A stretch of DNA of 64,000 nt, taken from positions 172,105 to 236,104 of the forward strand of contig CAZIDF010000005.1 of assembly GCA_964538085.1 (NCBI GenBank). Reading direction: 5' to 3'. Below are positions 39,789-48,602 of this stretch, piece by piece. The translations under genes and the position numbers were made by a program. A model generated the notes under the pieces. The model had not been told where the DNA came from. It did not search any database and was given only the letters and a program-made list of their open reading frames with translations. Positions within the stretch are counted from its first letter, which is position 1. Every line of letters begins with the position of its first letter. This DNA comes from G020348385 sp964538085. GTDB lineage: Bacteria > Acidobacteriota > Aminicenantia > Aminicenantales > Aminicenantaceae.

Positions 39789-40514
39789 ATGAAAATCAGG
39801 CTGAATAAATACCTGGCGCTCGCGGGAGTTGCATCCAGAAGAGAAGCAGACAGGATGATTTCTGAAGGCCGTGTGAGTGTGAACGGAGAAACGGTCGATG
39901 TGCTAGGTACCCAAATCGATGGGGAGAAGGATAGGATCGAAGTGGACGGGAAAGGTGTGAAACAACTAAAATCGGAAGTATACGTGATGCTGAACAAACC
40001 GCCTGGGTATCTAGTCACGGCCAAAGATCCGTTCCAACGCCCCACCATCATGGATCTTCTTCCCAAAATGAAAAACAGGGTTTTCCCTGTTGGGAGATTG
40101 GATTTTGACTCGGAGGGACTGGTGTTGCTCACCAGTGATGGTGAATTGGCCTATCGCTTGATGCACCCTAGCTTTCAAGTAGCGAAGGAATACCGGGTGA
40201 GGGTCAACCCCAAACCCGATAGCTCGACACTTGCCACCTTGGAAAGAGGTATCCCGCTTGACGGGAAAAAAACGGCTCCGGCAAAATTTCGCATCCTCGC
40301 CACAACCGTGAAAGGGACTCTTCTCCTGGCCAGGCTTCATGAAGGAAAAAAGAGAGAATTGAGAAGGATGTTCGAGTACAAGGGATTCAATGTCCTGGCC
40401 CTCAAGAGAGTTAAGCTGGGAAGTCTCCAACTGGGGCATCTTAAAAAAGGAGAGTGGCGTCATCTCTCGCGGGAAGAAATCGCTCGACTTAAAAAGAAAG
40501 TCCGGTTAGACTGA
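39789..40514 (+). CDS. rluB: 23S/16S rRNA pseudouridine synthase, RsuA/RluB family
   Basis: Protein of 241 residues: an N-terminal S4 RNA-binding domain (RLNKYLALAGVASRREADRMISEGRVSVNG, 4-33) and the synthase domain with catalytic Asp105 in GRLDFDSEGLVLLT. Family marks MLNKPPGYLVT and GKKRELRRMFEYKGFNVLALKRVKLG are present. The symbol is tentative within RsuA/RluB/RluE/RluF. It overlaps the convergent Lon-like gene by nine bases. Confidence 0.9.
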   Translation: MKIRLNKYLALAGVASRREADRMISEGRVSVNGETVDVLGTQIDGEKDRIEVDGKGVKQLKSEVYVMLNKPPGYLVTAKDPFQRPTIMDLLPKMKNRVFPVGRLDFDSEGLVLLTSDGELAYRLMHPSFQVAKEYRVRVNPKPDSSTLATLERGIPLDGKKTAPAKFRILATTVKGTLLLARLHEGKKRELRRMFEYKGFNVLALKRVKLGSLQLGHLKKGEWRHLSREEIARLKKKVRLD

Positions 40515-42947
40515 GTCCTTATTTTTGTCTTTATCGGAGGGAGCTGAAAAGGTTTTCCAGCTCTTGGCCAATCGTTGCAGTTCCTGGTCCACAAGATAAT
40601 TCAGCGTATCTTTCGGGAAGGTGCCGTCTTTTTGTTTGTTTCCAGCTTCAACGCCTGTCAATATCTCGATGCCTTGGTCGATGGTTTTAACAGGATAAAT
40701 ATGGAACTTTCCCTCCGAAGCGGAATCGATTATTTCCTTTCTGAGCATAAGATTTTGCACATTCTGATGGGGAATGATAACACCTTGATTCCCGGTCAAT
40801 CCTTTGGCCTTGCATACTTCGTAGAAGCCCTCGATTTTTTCGTTCACCCCACCGATGGGCTGGATTTCACCCTTTTGGTTCAGGGATCCGGTTACCGCGA
40901 TATCTTGCCGGAGAGGTAGTTTCGAGAGACTGGAGAGGATAGCATATACTTCCGTAGAAGAGGCACTATCTCCATCCACGCCTCCGTAGGACTGCTCGAA
41001 TGCCAGGCTTGCCGATAAGGAAAAGGGTTTGTTTTGAGCATATTTGCCTCTCAGGTAGCCTCCCAAGATCAACACACCCTTGTTATGCGTTCTTCCGCTC
41101 ATGTCGGCTTCCCGCTCGATGTTAATTACCCCTGTCTTTCCAACCGCTGTCGAGGCCGTTATCCTGGTCGGTTTCCCGAAAGAATACTCTCCCATCGCGT
41201 AGACTGAAAGACCGTTCACCTGCCCTGTCTTGCTGCCTTCCGTGTCGATCATGATCGTGCCTTCTTCGATCATCTCCTGAATCTTGTCCTCGATCAGGCT
41301 AACTCTTTCAATTCGTTCCCTGATTGCCTGATCGACATGTTTTCGTTTCACCTCATCGCTGTTGTCCTTTTTTGACCAATAACATGCCTCGCGGATTACA
41401 TCTTCCAGGATATGAAAACGGGTGGATATTTTTTTCTGCTTACCTGCAAGCCTTGTCCCGTATTCGATCACTGCAGCCATGCCCTCTCTATTGTAATGAT
41501 TGAGGTTGTCCTCATCGCAGATTTTTTTGATAAATCGGGCGTATTCCCCGATGGTTTTGTCATCTCTGCCCGTTTCAGAATCGAATTCCGATTTGATTTT
41601 GAAGATTTTTTTGAAGTCTGCATCCATAAAATACAGAAGATTGTAAATGTGGGTATCTCCTATCAAAACGACCTTGACATCTATGTCGATCGGCTCCGGT
41701 TTCAACCGGCCTGTGGTGATGAAATACATGGAGGAAAGATTCTGTATCTCCAGGGTTTGGTACTTCAGTGTGCGCTTGAGGGTTTGCCATACACCCAGTT
41801 CCACCAATGCATCCAGCGCATTCATCACCAAATATCCGCCGTTAGCCTTGAGGAGGGATCCCGCCTTGATATTTGTGAAATCTGACTGCCAGATTCCCGA
41901 TCTGGTTACAGTGGCTTCGATGGATCCAAATATATTCAGGTAGTTGGGATTGGTTTCCATGACCACAGGTGTGCCCTTCACATCAGAATTGTCGATAAGA
42001 AGGTTCACTCTGTATTCTATGAAGGGGTCGACCATCTCTTTTTCTTTGGCCTCCTTCTGGGAAGACTTGAAAAGATCGATATTTTTTCTGAGGTTATTTT
42101 CCACATCGTCCAGGTATTCCATGATTTTTTTGGCTTCGAATTGGGAACGGATCCCGGAGATGCCTCCTGTTATGATGGGTGTTATGGATTCCGCGTCCCA
42201 GTCCTTGAGCTTTCGACGGGTTCTTTCCTCCGACTCCTTGAGTTTTGCGAGGATAGCTTCCAGCTTGCCTGTCAATTCTTCGTATTTATTCTTTTGTTCC
42301 TCCAGTTTCTCCTTCGGGTATTTTCCTTCCCTGACCAAGGTTTCCAGCTGGTTGAAAGGAGTTGGCTTCCCTTCGATCATCGGGATGAGATCCGGCCTGA
42401 CAAACATGCCCATCTGGACCTGAATGACAGAAAAACCTTCTTTGGCGACTTCCTCTTCGAATTCCTTGAGCGTCTGCTTTTGTGTTTTCTGAGAGTTCTC
42501 GACGATTTGGTCCCTTTTTTCTGTGTAATACTTGCTCTTCAACAGCTCGGGGATGTTGGATTTGAGCATCTCGATAAGATGCCCCATGCCTTCTTTGAAT
42601 TGATTGCCTTGTCCTGCAGGAAGAGTGATGAGAGTCGGTTCGTCTGGATGTTTGAAATTGTTCACATACAGAATATCGTCCGGTTTCTCCTCCTCATCGC
42701 GCATTTTTTCTAGAAGTTGCTTGATGGTCGTCTTTCGTCCTGTTCCGACCATTCCGGTTACGAAGATGTTGTAACCGAGGCTGTGGATTTCCAAACCTGT
42801 TTGAATGGCTTTCAAAGCCCGCTCCTGACCGATGATCCCCTCGCAAGCTTCACAGAGCTCGCTCGAATCGAATGGGATCTTTTTCACATCGAGTGTCCAT
42901 GCCAGCATATCAGGAGTGAGTTCTTCGAAATTTGTCGCTTTCTTCAT
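40506..42947 (-). CDS. Lon-family ATP-dependent protease with AAA_32-type ATPase domain
   Basis: Protein of 813 residues from ATG 42947, eight bases after GGAGG; a further ATG at 42962 overlaps that site. Walker A is GMVGTGRKTT (65-74). A long coiled-coil insertion (about 150-310) replaces the usual Lon N-terminal domain, and the C-terminal Lon protease domain has Ser661 in GGVDGDSAS and Lys704 in GGVNEK, an intact Ser-Lys dyad. This is the bacterial group related to archaeal LonB but soluble, distinct from classical LonA. Not obviously in an operon. A charged tail ends the protein. Confidence 0.88.
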   Translation of the reverse strand: MKKATNFEELTPDMLAWTLDVKKIPFDSSELCEACEGIIGQERALKAIQTGLEIHSLGYNIFVTGMVGTGRKTTIKQLLEKMRDEEEKPDDILYVNNFKHPDEPTLITLPAGQGNQFKEGMGHLIEMLKSNIPELLKSKYYTEKRDQIVENSQKTQKQTLKEFEEEVAKEGFSVIQVQMGMFVRPDLIPMIEGKPTPFNQLETLVREGKYPKEKLEEQKNKYEELTGKLEAILAKLKESEERTRRKLKDWDAESITPIITGGISGIRSQFEAKKIMEYLDDVENNLRKNIDLFKSSQKEAKEKEMVDPFIEYRVNLLIDNSDVKGTPVVMETNPNYLNIFGSIEATVTRSGIWQSDFTNIKAGSLLKANGGYLVMNALDALVELGVWQTLKRTLKYQTLEIQNLSSMYFITTGRLKPEPIDIDVKVVLIGDTHIYNLLYFMDADFKKIFKIKSEFDSETGRDDKTIGEYARFIKKICDEDNLNHYNREGMAAVIEYGTRLAGKQKKISTRFHILEDVIREACYWSKKDNSDEVKRKHVDQAIRERIERVSLIEDKIQEMIEEGTIMIDTEGSKTGQVNGLSVYAMGEYSFGKPTRITASTAVGKTGVINIEREADMSGRTHNKGVLILGGYLRGKYAQNKPFSLSASLAFEQSYGGVDGDSASSTEVYAILSSLSKLPLRQDIAVTGSLNQKGEIQPIGGVNEKIEGFYEVCKAKGLTGNQGVIIPHQNVQNLMLRKEIIDSASEGKFHIYPVKTIDQGIEILTGVEAGNKQKDGTFPKDTLNYLVDQELQRLAKSWKTFSAPSDKDKNKDSV

Positions 42948-43066
42948 CTTTATGTCCTCCATCCAGCCCGTTTTAATCGTTCTGGATTATTTGTAAAACT
43001 TGATTTTTAGATAATCCATAAAGCCAAAAGTGAGCAGATTCTTTTGTAGCACAATTCTCTTTTAAT

Positions 43067-43094
43067 GTAAAATTGGAGACGTAAAATTGGAGAT
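43067..43094 (+). repeat. Tandem 14-bp direct repeat
   Basis: GTAAAATTGGAGAC (43067-43080) is followed directly by GTAAAATTGGAGAT (43081-43094), 13 of 14 identical. It lies at the 5' edge of the acetyltransferase remnant. Confidence 0.7.
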
Positions 43095-43340
43095 GTCCCG
43101 ATTGAATCCCATTGGATTAAAAGCGTCATATCTGTTAAAATAGGAAAAATTTCCGAGGAAGCAAGAGTGAACAACATTCGCATCGAGAGAGTCACAACAG
43201 GAAAAGAAATGAACAAAGGTTATGAATGGTGTGAGACTTCGTGGCAACTGGAAGATAATGAGCCTGTCAATCGTTTTGTGGAATCTTTGGGTGGGAAGAT
43301 CTACAAAAAATATCGTATGTTCGAGAAAAGTATAAATTGA
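43071..43340 (+). pseudogene. C-terminal remnant of a GNAT acetyltransferase
   Basis: The 433-bp space between the Lon-like and enoyl-CoA hydratase genes is not empty. An open frame from 43071 to TGA 43338-43340 ends with GYEWCETSWQLEDNEPVNRFVESLGGKIYKKYRMFEK, which reads like the last 45 residues of a GNAT acetyltransferase (ExSW-LEDN-xxN, then GG-YKxYRxFEK). The acetyl-CoA loop (Q/RxxGxG/A) and everything before it are missing, and residues before about 43195 do not look like the family. There is no good start. It is probably the end of a deleted gene. Confidence 0.65.
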
Positions 43341-43380
43341 TGTTTTTTATACATGGTTCAGGTTTGGATAAGGAGGAACA

Positions 43381-44163
43381 GTGGAGTATGTGAATGTACA
43401 ATTTCGAAGGGAAGCCCCTCTCGGTTGGATATTCATCAACCGCCCGGACAAACTGAATGCATTGAATGCCGAGACGATCAGAGAGTTGTATTCTGCCTTC
43501 ATGTCCTTTCGCGATGATCCTGAAATCAAGTGCGTGATCCTTACAGGATCCGGGGATAAAGCTTTTGTGGCAGGAGCGGATATCGGTGAATTGGCCAGCT
43601 TGGATCAGGCAACAGGAAAAGATTATGTTCTTGAAGGTCAGGAACTCACCAAGTTGATAGAGAATTTCAGAAAACCGGTCATCGCGGCCATCAATGGCTT
43701 TGCCTTAGGGGGCGGGACAGAACTTGCTTTGGCCTGTCATGTCCGGATCGCATCGGAAAATGCCAAAATGGGTCAGCCTGAGGTGAAATTGGGGTTGATA
43801 CCGGGTTTTGGAGGCACCCAAAGATTGGCTCGGTTGGTGGGCAAGGGAAAAGCCATGGAACTCGTCCTTAGCGGAAAGATGATCGATGCTCAAGAATCTC
43901 TGGCTATCGGTCTGGTCAATAAAGTCGTCCTGCAGAGCGATCTGGTATCCACCGTGGAAGTCTTTGCAATGGATATGATCGCGAATGCTCCTCTGGCCCT
44001 GGAATATTCTATCCGGGCGATCAACGAGGGCTTGGACAAGAACCTGCCCGAAGGTTTGCTTCTTGAAGCAGAACTTTTCGGAAATGCATGCAGCTCAGAG
44101 GATAGCAAGGAAGGGACAAAGGCCTTCTTGGAAAAGAGAAAGGCCAATTTTCAAGGAAAGTAA
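43381..44163 (+). CDS. Enoyl-CoA hydratase/isomerase (crotonase)
   Basis: Protein of 260 residues from GTG 43381 with AAGGAGG upstream. The oxyanion-hole segments are AFVAGADIGEL and NGFALGGGTELALACHVRIA, and both catalytic Glu positions of classical hydratases are present (GGGTELALAC and GQPEVKLGLIPGFGGTQ). It hydrates trans-2-enoyl-CoA in beta-oxidation or butyrate-type metabolism. No other fatty-acid degradation gene adjoins it; it leads into ribH with a 12-base gap, so it may share the promoter of the downstream housekeeping run. Confidence 0.92.
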   Translation: MEYVNVQFRREAPLGWIFINRPDKLNALNAETIRELYSAFMSFRDDPEIKCVILTGSGDKAFVAGADIGELASLDQATGKDYVLEGQELTKLIENFRKPVIAAINGFALGGGTELALACHVRIASENAKMGQPEVKLGLIPGFGGTQRLARLVGKGKAMELVLSGKMIDAQESLAIGLVNKVVLQSDLVSTVEVFAMDMIANAPLALEYSIRAINEGLDKNLPEGLLLEAELFGNACSSEDSKEGTKAFLEKRKANFQGK

Positions 44164-44175
44164 GGGAGAGATAAA

Positions 44176-44646
44176 ATGGAAACTTACCAGGGGAAATTGC
44201 AAGCGACTGGTCTAAGGATCGGTATCGTTCTCAGTCGGTTTAACCAGTTCATTTCAGAAAGACTGTTGGAAGGAGCGGTGGATGCTCTCTATAAACTGGG
44301 AGCGGAAGAAAAGGATATCTCCATCTACAAAGTCCCCGGTTCTTTCGAAATCCCAGTTTTAGCGAAAAAGCTGGCAAAAGCCGGGAAAGTGGATGGTATC
44401 CTATGCCTGGGAGTATTGATCAGAGGGGATACCCCCCATTTCGATTTCCTCAGCGCAGAAGTCACCAAGGGATTAGCCCAGATCGCTCTGGATGAAGGGA
44501 TTCCTGTCGGCTATGGAATACTGACAGTGGATACGATCGAGCAGGGGATCGAGAGAGCCGGGACAAAAGCCGGGAACAAGGGCTACGATGCTACCTTCTC
44601 CTTAGTGGAAATGTTGAATCTTCTGAAGGAATCTGGTCTTGAATAA
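44176..44646 (+). CDS. ribH: 6,7-dimethyl-8-ribityllumazine synthase
   Basis: Protein of 156 residues. The substrate-binding blocks are SRFNQFISERLLEGA, VPGSFEIPVLAKKLA, CLGVLIRGDTPHFDFLSAEVTKGLA with the catalytic His in TPHFD, and GYGILTVDTIEQ-IERAG. It makes the riboflavin precursor in icosahedral or pentameric assemblies. Other rib genes are not in the window. nusB follows by 11 bases, a common ribH-nusB pairing. Confidence 0.95.
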   Translation: METYQGKLQATGLRIGIVLSRFNQFISERLLEGAVDALYKLGAEEKDISIYKVPGSFEIPVLAKKLAKAGKVDGILCLGVLIRGDTPHFDFLSAEVTKGLAQIALDEGIPVGYGILTVDTIEQGIERAGTKAGNKGYDATFSLVEMLNLLKESGLE

Positions 44647-44657
44647 ACGATACCTTA

Positions 44658-45098
44658 ATGGGTAAACGACGAAAAGCCCGAGAAAGCACGCTTCAAATTC
44701 TTTTTCAGCTGGAATTCGATGACACGCCGCCGGAAAAAGTCATCGATTCCTTTTGGAAAAATAAAAAAGCCACAAAAGAGATCAAGGAACATAGCAGGTG
44801 GCTTGTGCAAGGGATCATGTCGCACCGTGAAAGTATCGATCGTCTCATTCAATCCGTGTCTGCAAATTGGCGGATAACCCGGATGGCCATCGTGGACCGC
44901 AATGTCTTACGGATCGCTGTTTTCGAGCTTTTACACGGAGAAGATCTTGCTCCGGCTATCGTTATCAACGAAGCCATAGAAATCGCAAAAAAATACAGCA
45001 GCGAGGAGGGCGCAAATTTTGTAAATGGGATATTGGATGCCGTCAAAAAAGAAATCCAGAAAATGAAGAATTTGTCCGAGGAAGAAATCAATGGCTGA
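44658..45098 (+). CDS. nusB: Transcription antitermination factor NusB
   Basis: Protein of 146 residues, all helical. It begins GKRRKARESTLQILFQLEF, the Arg-rich boxA RNA-binding N-terminus, and ends with the standard AIVINEAIEIAKKYSSEEGANFVNGILDAV. NusB with NusE (S10) binds boxA in rRNA operons. It overlaps lysS by eight bases, so translation is coupled. Confidence 0.95.
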   Translation: MGKRRKARESTLQILFQLEFDDTPPEKVIDSFWKNKKATKEIKEHSRWLVQGIMSHRESIDRLIQSVSANWRITRMAIVDRNVLRIAVFELLHGEDLAPAIVINEAIEIAKKYSSEEGANFVNGILDAVKKEIQKMKNLSEEEING

Positions 45099-46590
45099 AA
45101 CAAAAAACGAATCCAAAAAGATCGATCAAGAGATCGTTCGCGAACAGAAAAGAGAAATGCTGACCCAGGAGGGAGTGGATCTCTTTCCACACAATGTTTC
45201 CCCCACCCATTCCATATCGGATGTCCTCACGGAATTTTCCGAGCTTTCTCCAGAAGAATTGGAAGAGAAAAAAATCGAGGTTTTTGTTCCAGGAAGGATC
45301 ATGTCCATCCGCCGAATGGGCCGAGCCACATTTTTTCACATCGGCGACAGCAGAGGAAAGTTGCAGATTTACCTGCGAGAAGACAAGGTGAGTGAACGAG
45401 ATAACAAAGTGTTCTCTTTTGTCGATATCGGGGATATCCTGGCCATCGAGGGGATCTTGTTCAAAACTAGGACGGGTGAGCTTACCCTTTTGGCCTCCTC
45501 TTTTGTGTTTTTGGCCAAATGCCTGCATCCTCTTCCGGAAAAATGGCACGGTCTGCAAGATGTGGAGCTCCGCTACAGAAGGCGCCATCTTGATTTGATC
45601 ATGAATCCTGAGGAAAGCGATGTATTCAGGCTCAGGAGTTCGATCATAGCTCACATCAGGAAATTCTTCGATGAAAAGGGCTATATCGAAGTCGAAACTC
45701 CCATGATGCAAGCGATCCCTGGAGGAGCTTTGGCGCGGCCGTTCAAAACGTTCCATAATGCTCTAGGGATGGACTTATATTTGCGTATCGCACCAGAGTT
45801 GTACCTCAAAAGGCTTATCGTGGGTGGATTGGAGCGAGTCTATGAGATCAATCGAAATTTCCGGAATGAGGGAATTTCATCGGAACACAATCCGGAATTT
45901 ACGATGTTGGAATGGTACCAAGCCTACAGCGACTATAATGAAATGATGGACATGACAGAAGAATTGATCTGCTCACTCGGGGAGAATCTGTTGGGAACGG
46001 ATGAGATCCCCTTCGGGGAGCACAAGATTTCATTGAAGAGACCCTGGAAGAGAATAAAATTTATGCAAGCTTTGCGTGAGTACAGCGGCCTGGCACCGAA
46101 CAAGTTCGATGACGAAGCCGGGATTATGGAATTGGCATCGACCCTCGCTCCGGATAGCCAATATCTTTCCCTGGGGAAAGCGCTGGATATCATATTTGAC
46201 AAAAACGTGAAGCACCAGCTTATCCAGCCGACTTTTATCACCAACCCGCCAAAGGAAGTCTCCCCGTTGGCCAAGGCAGACAAGGAATTTCCCGATGAGG
46301 CCGAGCGGTTCGAGCTCGTCATCGCAGGGATGGAGATCGCCAATGCCTTCAGCGAGCTAACCGATCCTGAAGAACAGAAAAGTCGGTTTGAACAGCAGGC
46401 CGAGGAAAGGAATAAAGGAGATGATGAGTCTCACATGATCGACATGGATTATGTGCAGGCTTTGGAGTATGGCATGCCGCCTACTGGAGGCGAAGGAATC
46501 GGCATCGACCGCCTTATCATGATACTGGCCAATAAAAAATCCATCAGAGAAGTCATTCTTTTCCCGCTCCTCCGACCAAAACAGGAATAG
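45091..46590 (+). CDS. lysS: Lysyl-tRNA synthetase, class II
   Basis: Protein of 499 residues, the usual length. The N-terminal OB anticodon domain spans about 60-160 (VPGRIMSIRRMGRATFFHIGD). The class II motifs are present: motif 1 around FFDEKGYIEVETPMM, motif 2 FRNEGISSEHNPEFTMLEWY, and motif 3 GGEGIGIDRLIMIL. The first ATG, inside nusB, gives the full N-terminus. Twelve bases before the LolC-like gene. Confidence 0.96.
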   Translation: MAETKNESKKIDQEIVREQKREMLTQEGVDLFPHNVSPTHSISDVLTEFSELSPEELEEKKIEVFVPGRIMSIRRMGRATFFHIGDSRGKLQIYLREDKVSERDNKVFSFVDIGDILAIEGILFKTRTGELTLLASSFVFLAKCLHPLPEKWHGLQDVELRYRRRHLDLIMNPEESDVFRLRSSIIAHIRKFFDEKGYIEVETPMMQAIPGGALARPFKTFHNALGMDLYLRIAPELYLKRLIVGGLERVYEINRNFRNEGISSEHNPEFTMLEWYQAYSDYNEMMDMTEELICSLGENLLGTDEIPFGEHKISLKRPWKRIKFMQALREYSGLAPNKFDDEAGIMELASTLAPDSQYLSLGKALDIIFDKNVKHQLIQPTFITNPPKEVSPLAKADKEFPDEAERFELVIAGMEIANAFSELTDPEEQKSRFEQQAEERNKGDDESHMIDMDYVQALEYGMPPTGGEGIGIDRLIMILANKKSIREVILFPLLRPKQE

Positions 46591-46602
46591 AAAGAAGCCA
46601 AC

Positions 46603-47820
46603 ATGAATTTTGAATTGTTCGTTGCCCGGCGTTATTTAACGGCAAAAAGAAAGCAGGCCTTCATTTCGGTGATCACCTTTATCTCTACACTGGGGATTGC
46701 CATCGGCGTCATGGCCCTCATCATCGCCATCGCCCTCATCACAGGATTTCAGGATGATGTTCAGGACAAAATTCTGGGCTCCACAGCCCATCTCATGGTT
46801 TCTCATTATCTTGGAGAAGGGTTGAGCGATTACCCTCAGATCATGGAAAAACTAAAGACCGATGAGGAAGTGATCAGCGTCTCTCCTGTTGTGTATGACT
46901 ATATACTATTGACCGGACCTTACAAGACATCGCCGGGTGTTCTCCGAGGAATCGATTTTGACTTGGAGTGGGAGTCCACCAAGTGGCTCCGGAATCTGCA
47001 AGGACACCTCCCAGAGCCTGAGGATAACATACCGGGGATATTGTTGGGTCGGGACATGGCTCTGAACACAGGCGCAGGGATCGGTGATCTTGTGAATGTC
47101 ATGACCCCGACCTTCCGGCTTTCTCCTACTGCCCTGATTCCTCGCCAGAAGAGATACCGGGTCACCGGCATTTTCCAAACCGGGCTGTACGAATTCGACA
47201 ATGCCACAGCCTTGGTTTCTCTGGAAGAAGCCCAGAAGTTGTTTAAGCGGGAAGGGAGAGTCAACCTCTTGCAGATCCGCATAAACGATATTTTTCGGGC
47301 CGAGGTAGTGGCTAATCGCATTAAAAATATCCTCCCTCCCGAAACCTATGTGACGACATGGATGGAGATGAACAAGCCTCTTTTTTCTGCCTTGAAACTG
47401 GAGAAGCAACTGCTTTTCTTGACGATCACGCTCATCGTGATCGTGGCCGCGTTGAATATCGTGGCCACTCTTATTTTGATGGTCATGGATAAAACCAGGG
47501 AAATCGGGATTCTTATCGCTATGGGAGCGACGGCCAAAAACATCCGGAAAATATTTTTTTTCCAGGGAGCGATGATCGGGATCATCGGAACAGCGGCTGG
47601 AACGGCCCTGGGTTTGTTGTGGAACTGGTTGGCCAATACTTTCGAGCTCATAAAAGTCCCTGTTGACATCTATCATATCGCCTATGTTCCCTTTCGCCTG
47701 AAATTCCTCGACCTGGTTTCGATTATCGGAGTCGCCTTGCTGATCAGTTTCCTGTCGACACTTTTTCCCTCCCATAGGGCTTCGAAAATCGATCCTGTAG
47801 TGGCATTGAAATATGAATAA
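46603..47820 (+). CDS. lolC: Lipoprotein-releasing ABC permease, LolC/LolE family
   Basis: Protein of 405 residues: N-terminal FVARRYLTAKRKQAFISVITFIS entering the first helix, a periplasmic domain (about 55-260) and three C-terminal helices with the FtsX coupling segment MDKTREIGILIAMGATAKNI. The end DPVVALKYE is typical. It extracts outer-membrane lipoproteins from the inner membrane and passes them to LolA. There is only one such permease gene with lolD, so it probably acts as a homodimer (LolF type). lolD overlaps it by eight bases. Confidence 0.92.
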   Translation: MNFELFVARRYLTAKRKQAFISVITFISTLGIAIGVMALIIAIALITGFQDDVQDKILGSTAHLMVSHYLGEGLSDYPQIMEKLKTDEEVISVSPVVYDYILLTGPYKTSPGVLRGIDFDLEWESTKWLRNLQGHLPEPEDNIPGILLGRDMALNTGAGIGDLVNVMTPTFRLSPTALIPRQKRYRVTGIFQTGLYEFDNATALVSLEEAQKLFKREGRVNLLQIRINDIFRAEVVANRIKNILPPETYVTTWMEMNKPLFSALKLEKQLLFLTITLIVIVAALNIVATLILMVMDKTREIGILIAMGATAKNIRKIFFFQGAMIGIIGTAAGTALGLLWNWLANTFELIKVPVDIYHIAYVPFRLKFLDLVSIIGVALLISFLSTLFPSHRASKIDPVVALKYE

Positions 47821-48505
47821 GAATAACATTCTTGAAACACAAGATCTGGGCAAGGAATATCCCTTGCCCAAAGGGACACTCTGTGTTTTCGATAAATTGA
47901 ATTTCGAACTGAAAAAAGGAAAAATCGTTGCGATCATGGGGGTTTCGGGTGTCGGGAAAACAACTTTCCTCAATCTTGTTGCCGGGCTCGATACGCCCAC
48001 AAGTGGTCATGTTTTGCTCGAAGGGGAAGATGTTTTTCTCCTGAACAAAAAAGAGAGGGCCAGGATAAGGAACGAAAAGATCGGTTTTATCTTCCAGTTC
48101 TACCACCTTCTCCCTGAATTTACGGCCTTGGAAAACGTGGCCTTTCCCCTTCTTATCGGGGGAGTGGAGAAAAAAAAGGCCTTCGAGAGTGCTTCCGGTA
48201 TCCTTCAGGAAGTTAAACTTGAGGAAAAAACCCACATTCGTCCGGGCAAGCTGTCAGGTGGAGAACAACAGAGGATCGCGATCGCAAGGGCTTTGGTTAA
48301 TGAACCGAAACTATTGCTGGCCGATGAGCCGACAGGGAACCTGGATTGGAAGACGGGCCATAGTATTTTGGAGCTCATCCGATCCCTTCACACAAAAAAA
48401 GACCTCTCCTCGATTATTGTCACGCACAATGAGAGAGTTGCGGATTTCTGTGACAGTGTATTGTTGATGGAAAGTGGTCAGTTGAAACTTTTATCCCTCC
48501 CATAA
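47813..48505 (+). CDS. lolD: Lipoprotein-releasing system ATP-binding protein LolD
   Basis: Protein of 230 residues. Walker A is GVSGVGKTT near 43-51, the Q-loop is FIFQFYHLLPEFTALENV, the signature is LSGGEQQRIAIARAL and Walker B is LLLADEPTGNLD, all intact. Coupled to the LolC/E-like permease by an eight-base overlap. It could also energise the orphan permease pair at 34839-37330, which lacks an ATPase; that is speculation. Confidence 0.94.
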   Translation: MNKNNILETQDLGKEYPLPKGTLCVFDKLNFELKKGKIVAIMGVSGVGKTTFLNLVAGLDTPTSGHVLLEGEDVFLLNKKERARIRNEKIGFIFQFYHLLPEFTALENVAFPLLIGGVEKKKAFESASGILQEVKLEEKTHIRPGKLSGGEQQRIAIARALVNEPKLLLADEPTGNLDWKTGHSILELIRSLHTKKDLSSIIVTHNERVADFCDSVLLMESGQLKLLSLP

Positions 48506-48531
48506 AGTTTTAATTACGTTGGTCTGATCTG

Positions 48532-48578
48532 AATGGAGTCAAACCTCCATTGCCCCTGAATATCTTTATTTTTCAGGG
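48532..48578 (+). promoter_or_regulatory. Two consecutive hairpins upstream of bamA
   Basis: AATGGAG (48532-48538) pairs with CTCCATT (48545-48551) around a six-base loop, and CCCTGAA (48554-48560) pairs with TTCAGGG (48572-48578). They lie in the 97-bp gap between lolD and bamA, the only sizeable gap in this run, and may attenuate or terminate transcription there. No long U-run follows. Confidence 0.4.
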
Positions 48579-48602
48579 AGAATATGGTATAAGGAAAGAG
48601 TC

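Noticed and set aside
46906..48000. A 364-codon open frame on the minus strand
   Set aside because: It runs opposite the lolC-like gene and into lolD; composition is that of an antisense shadow and it has no start signal.
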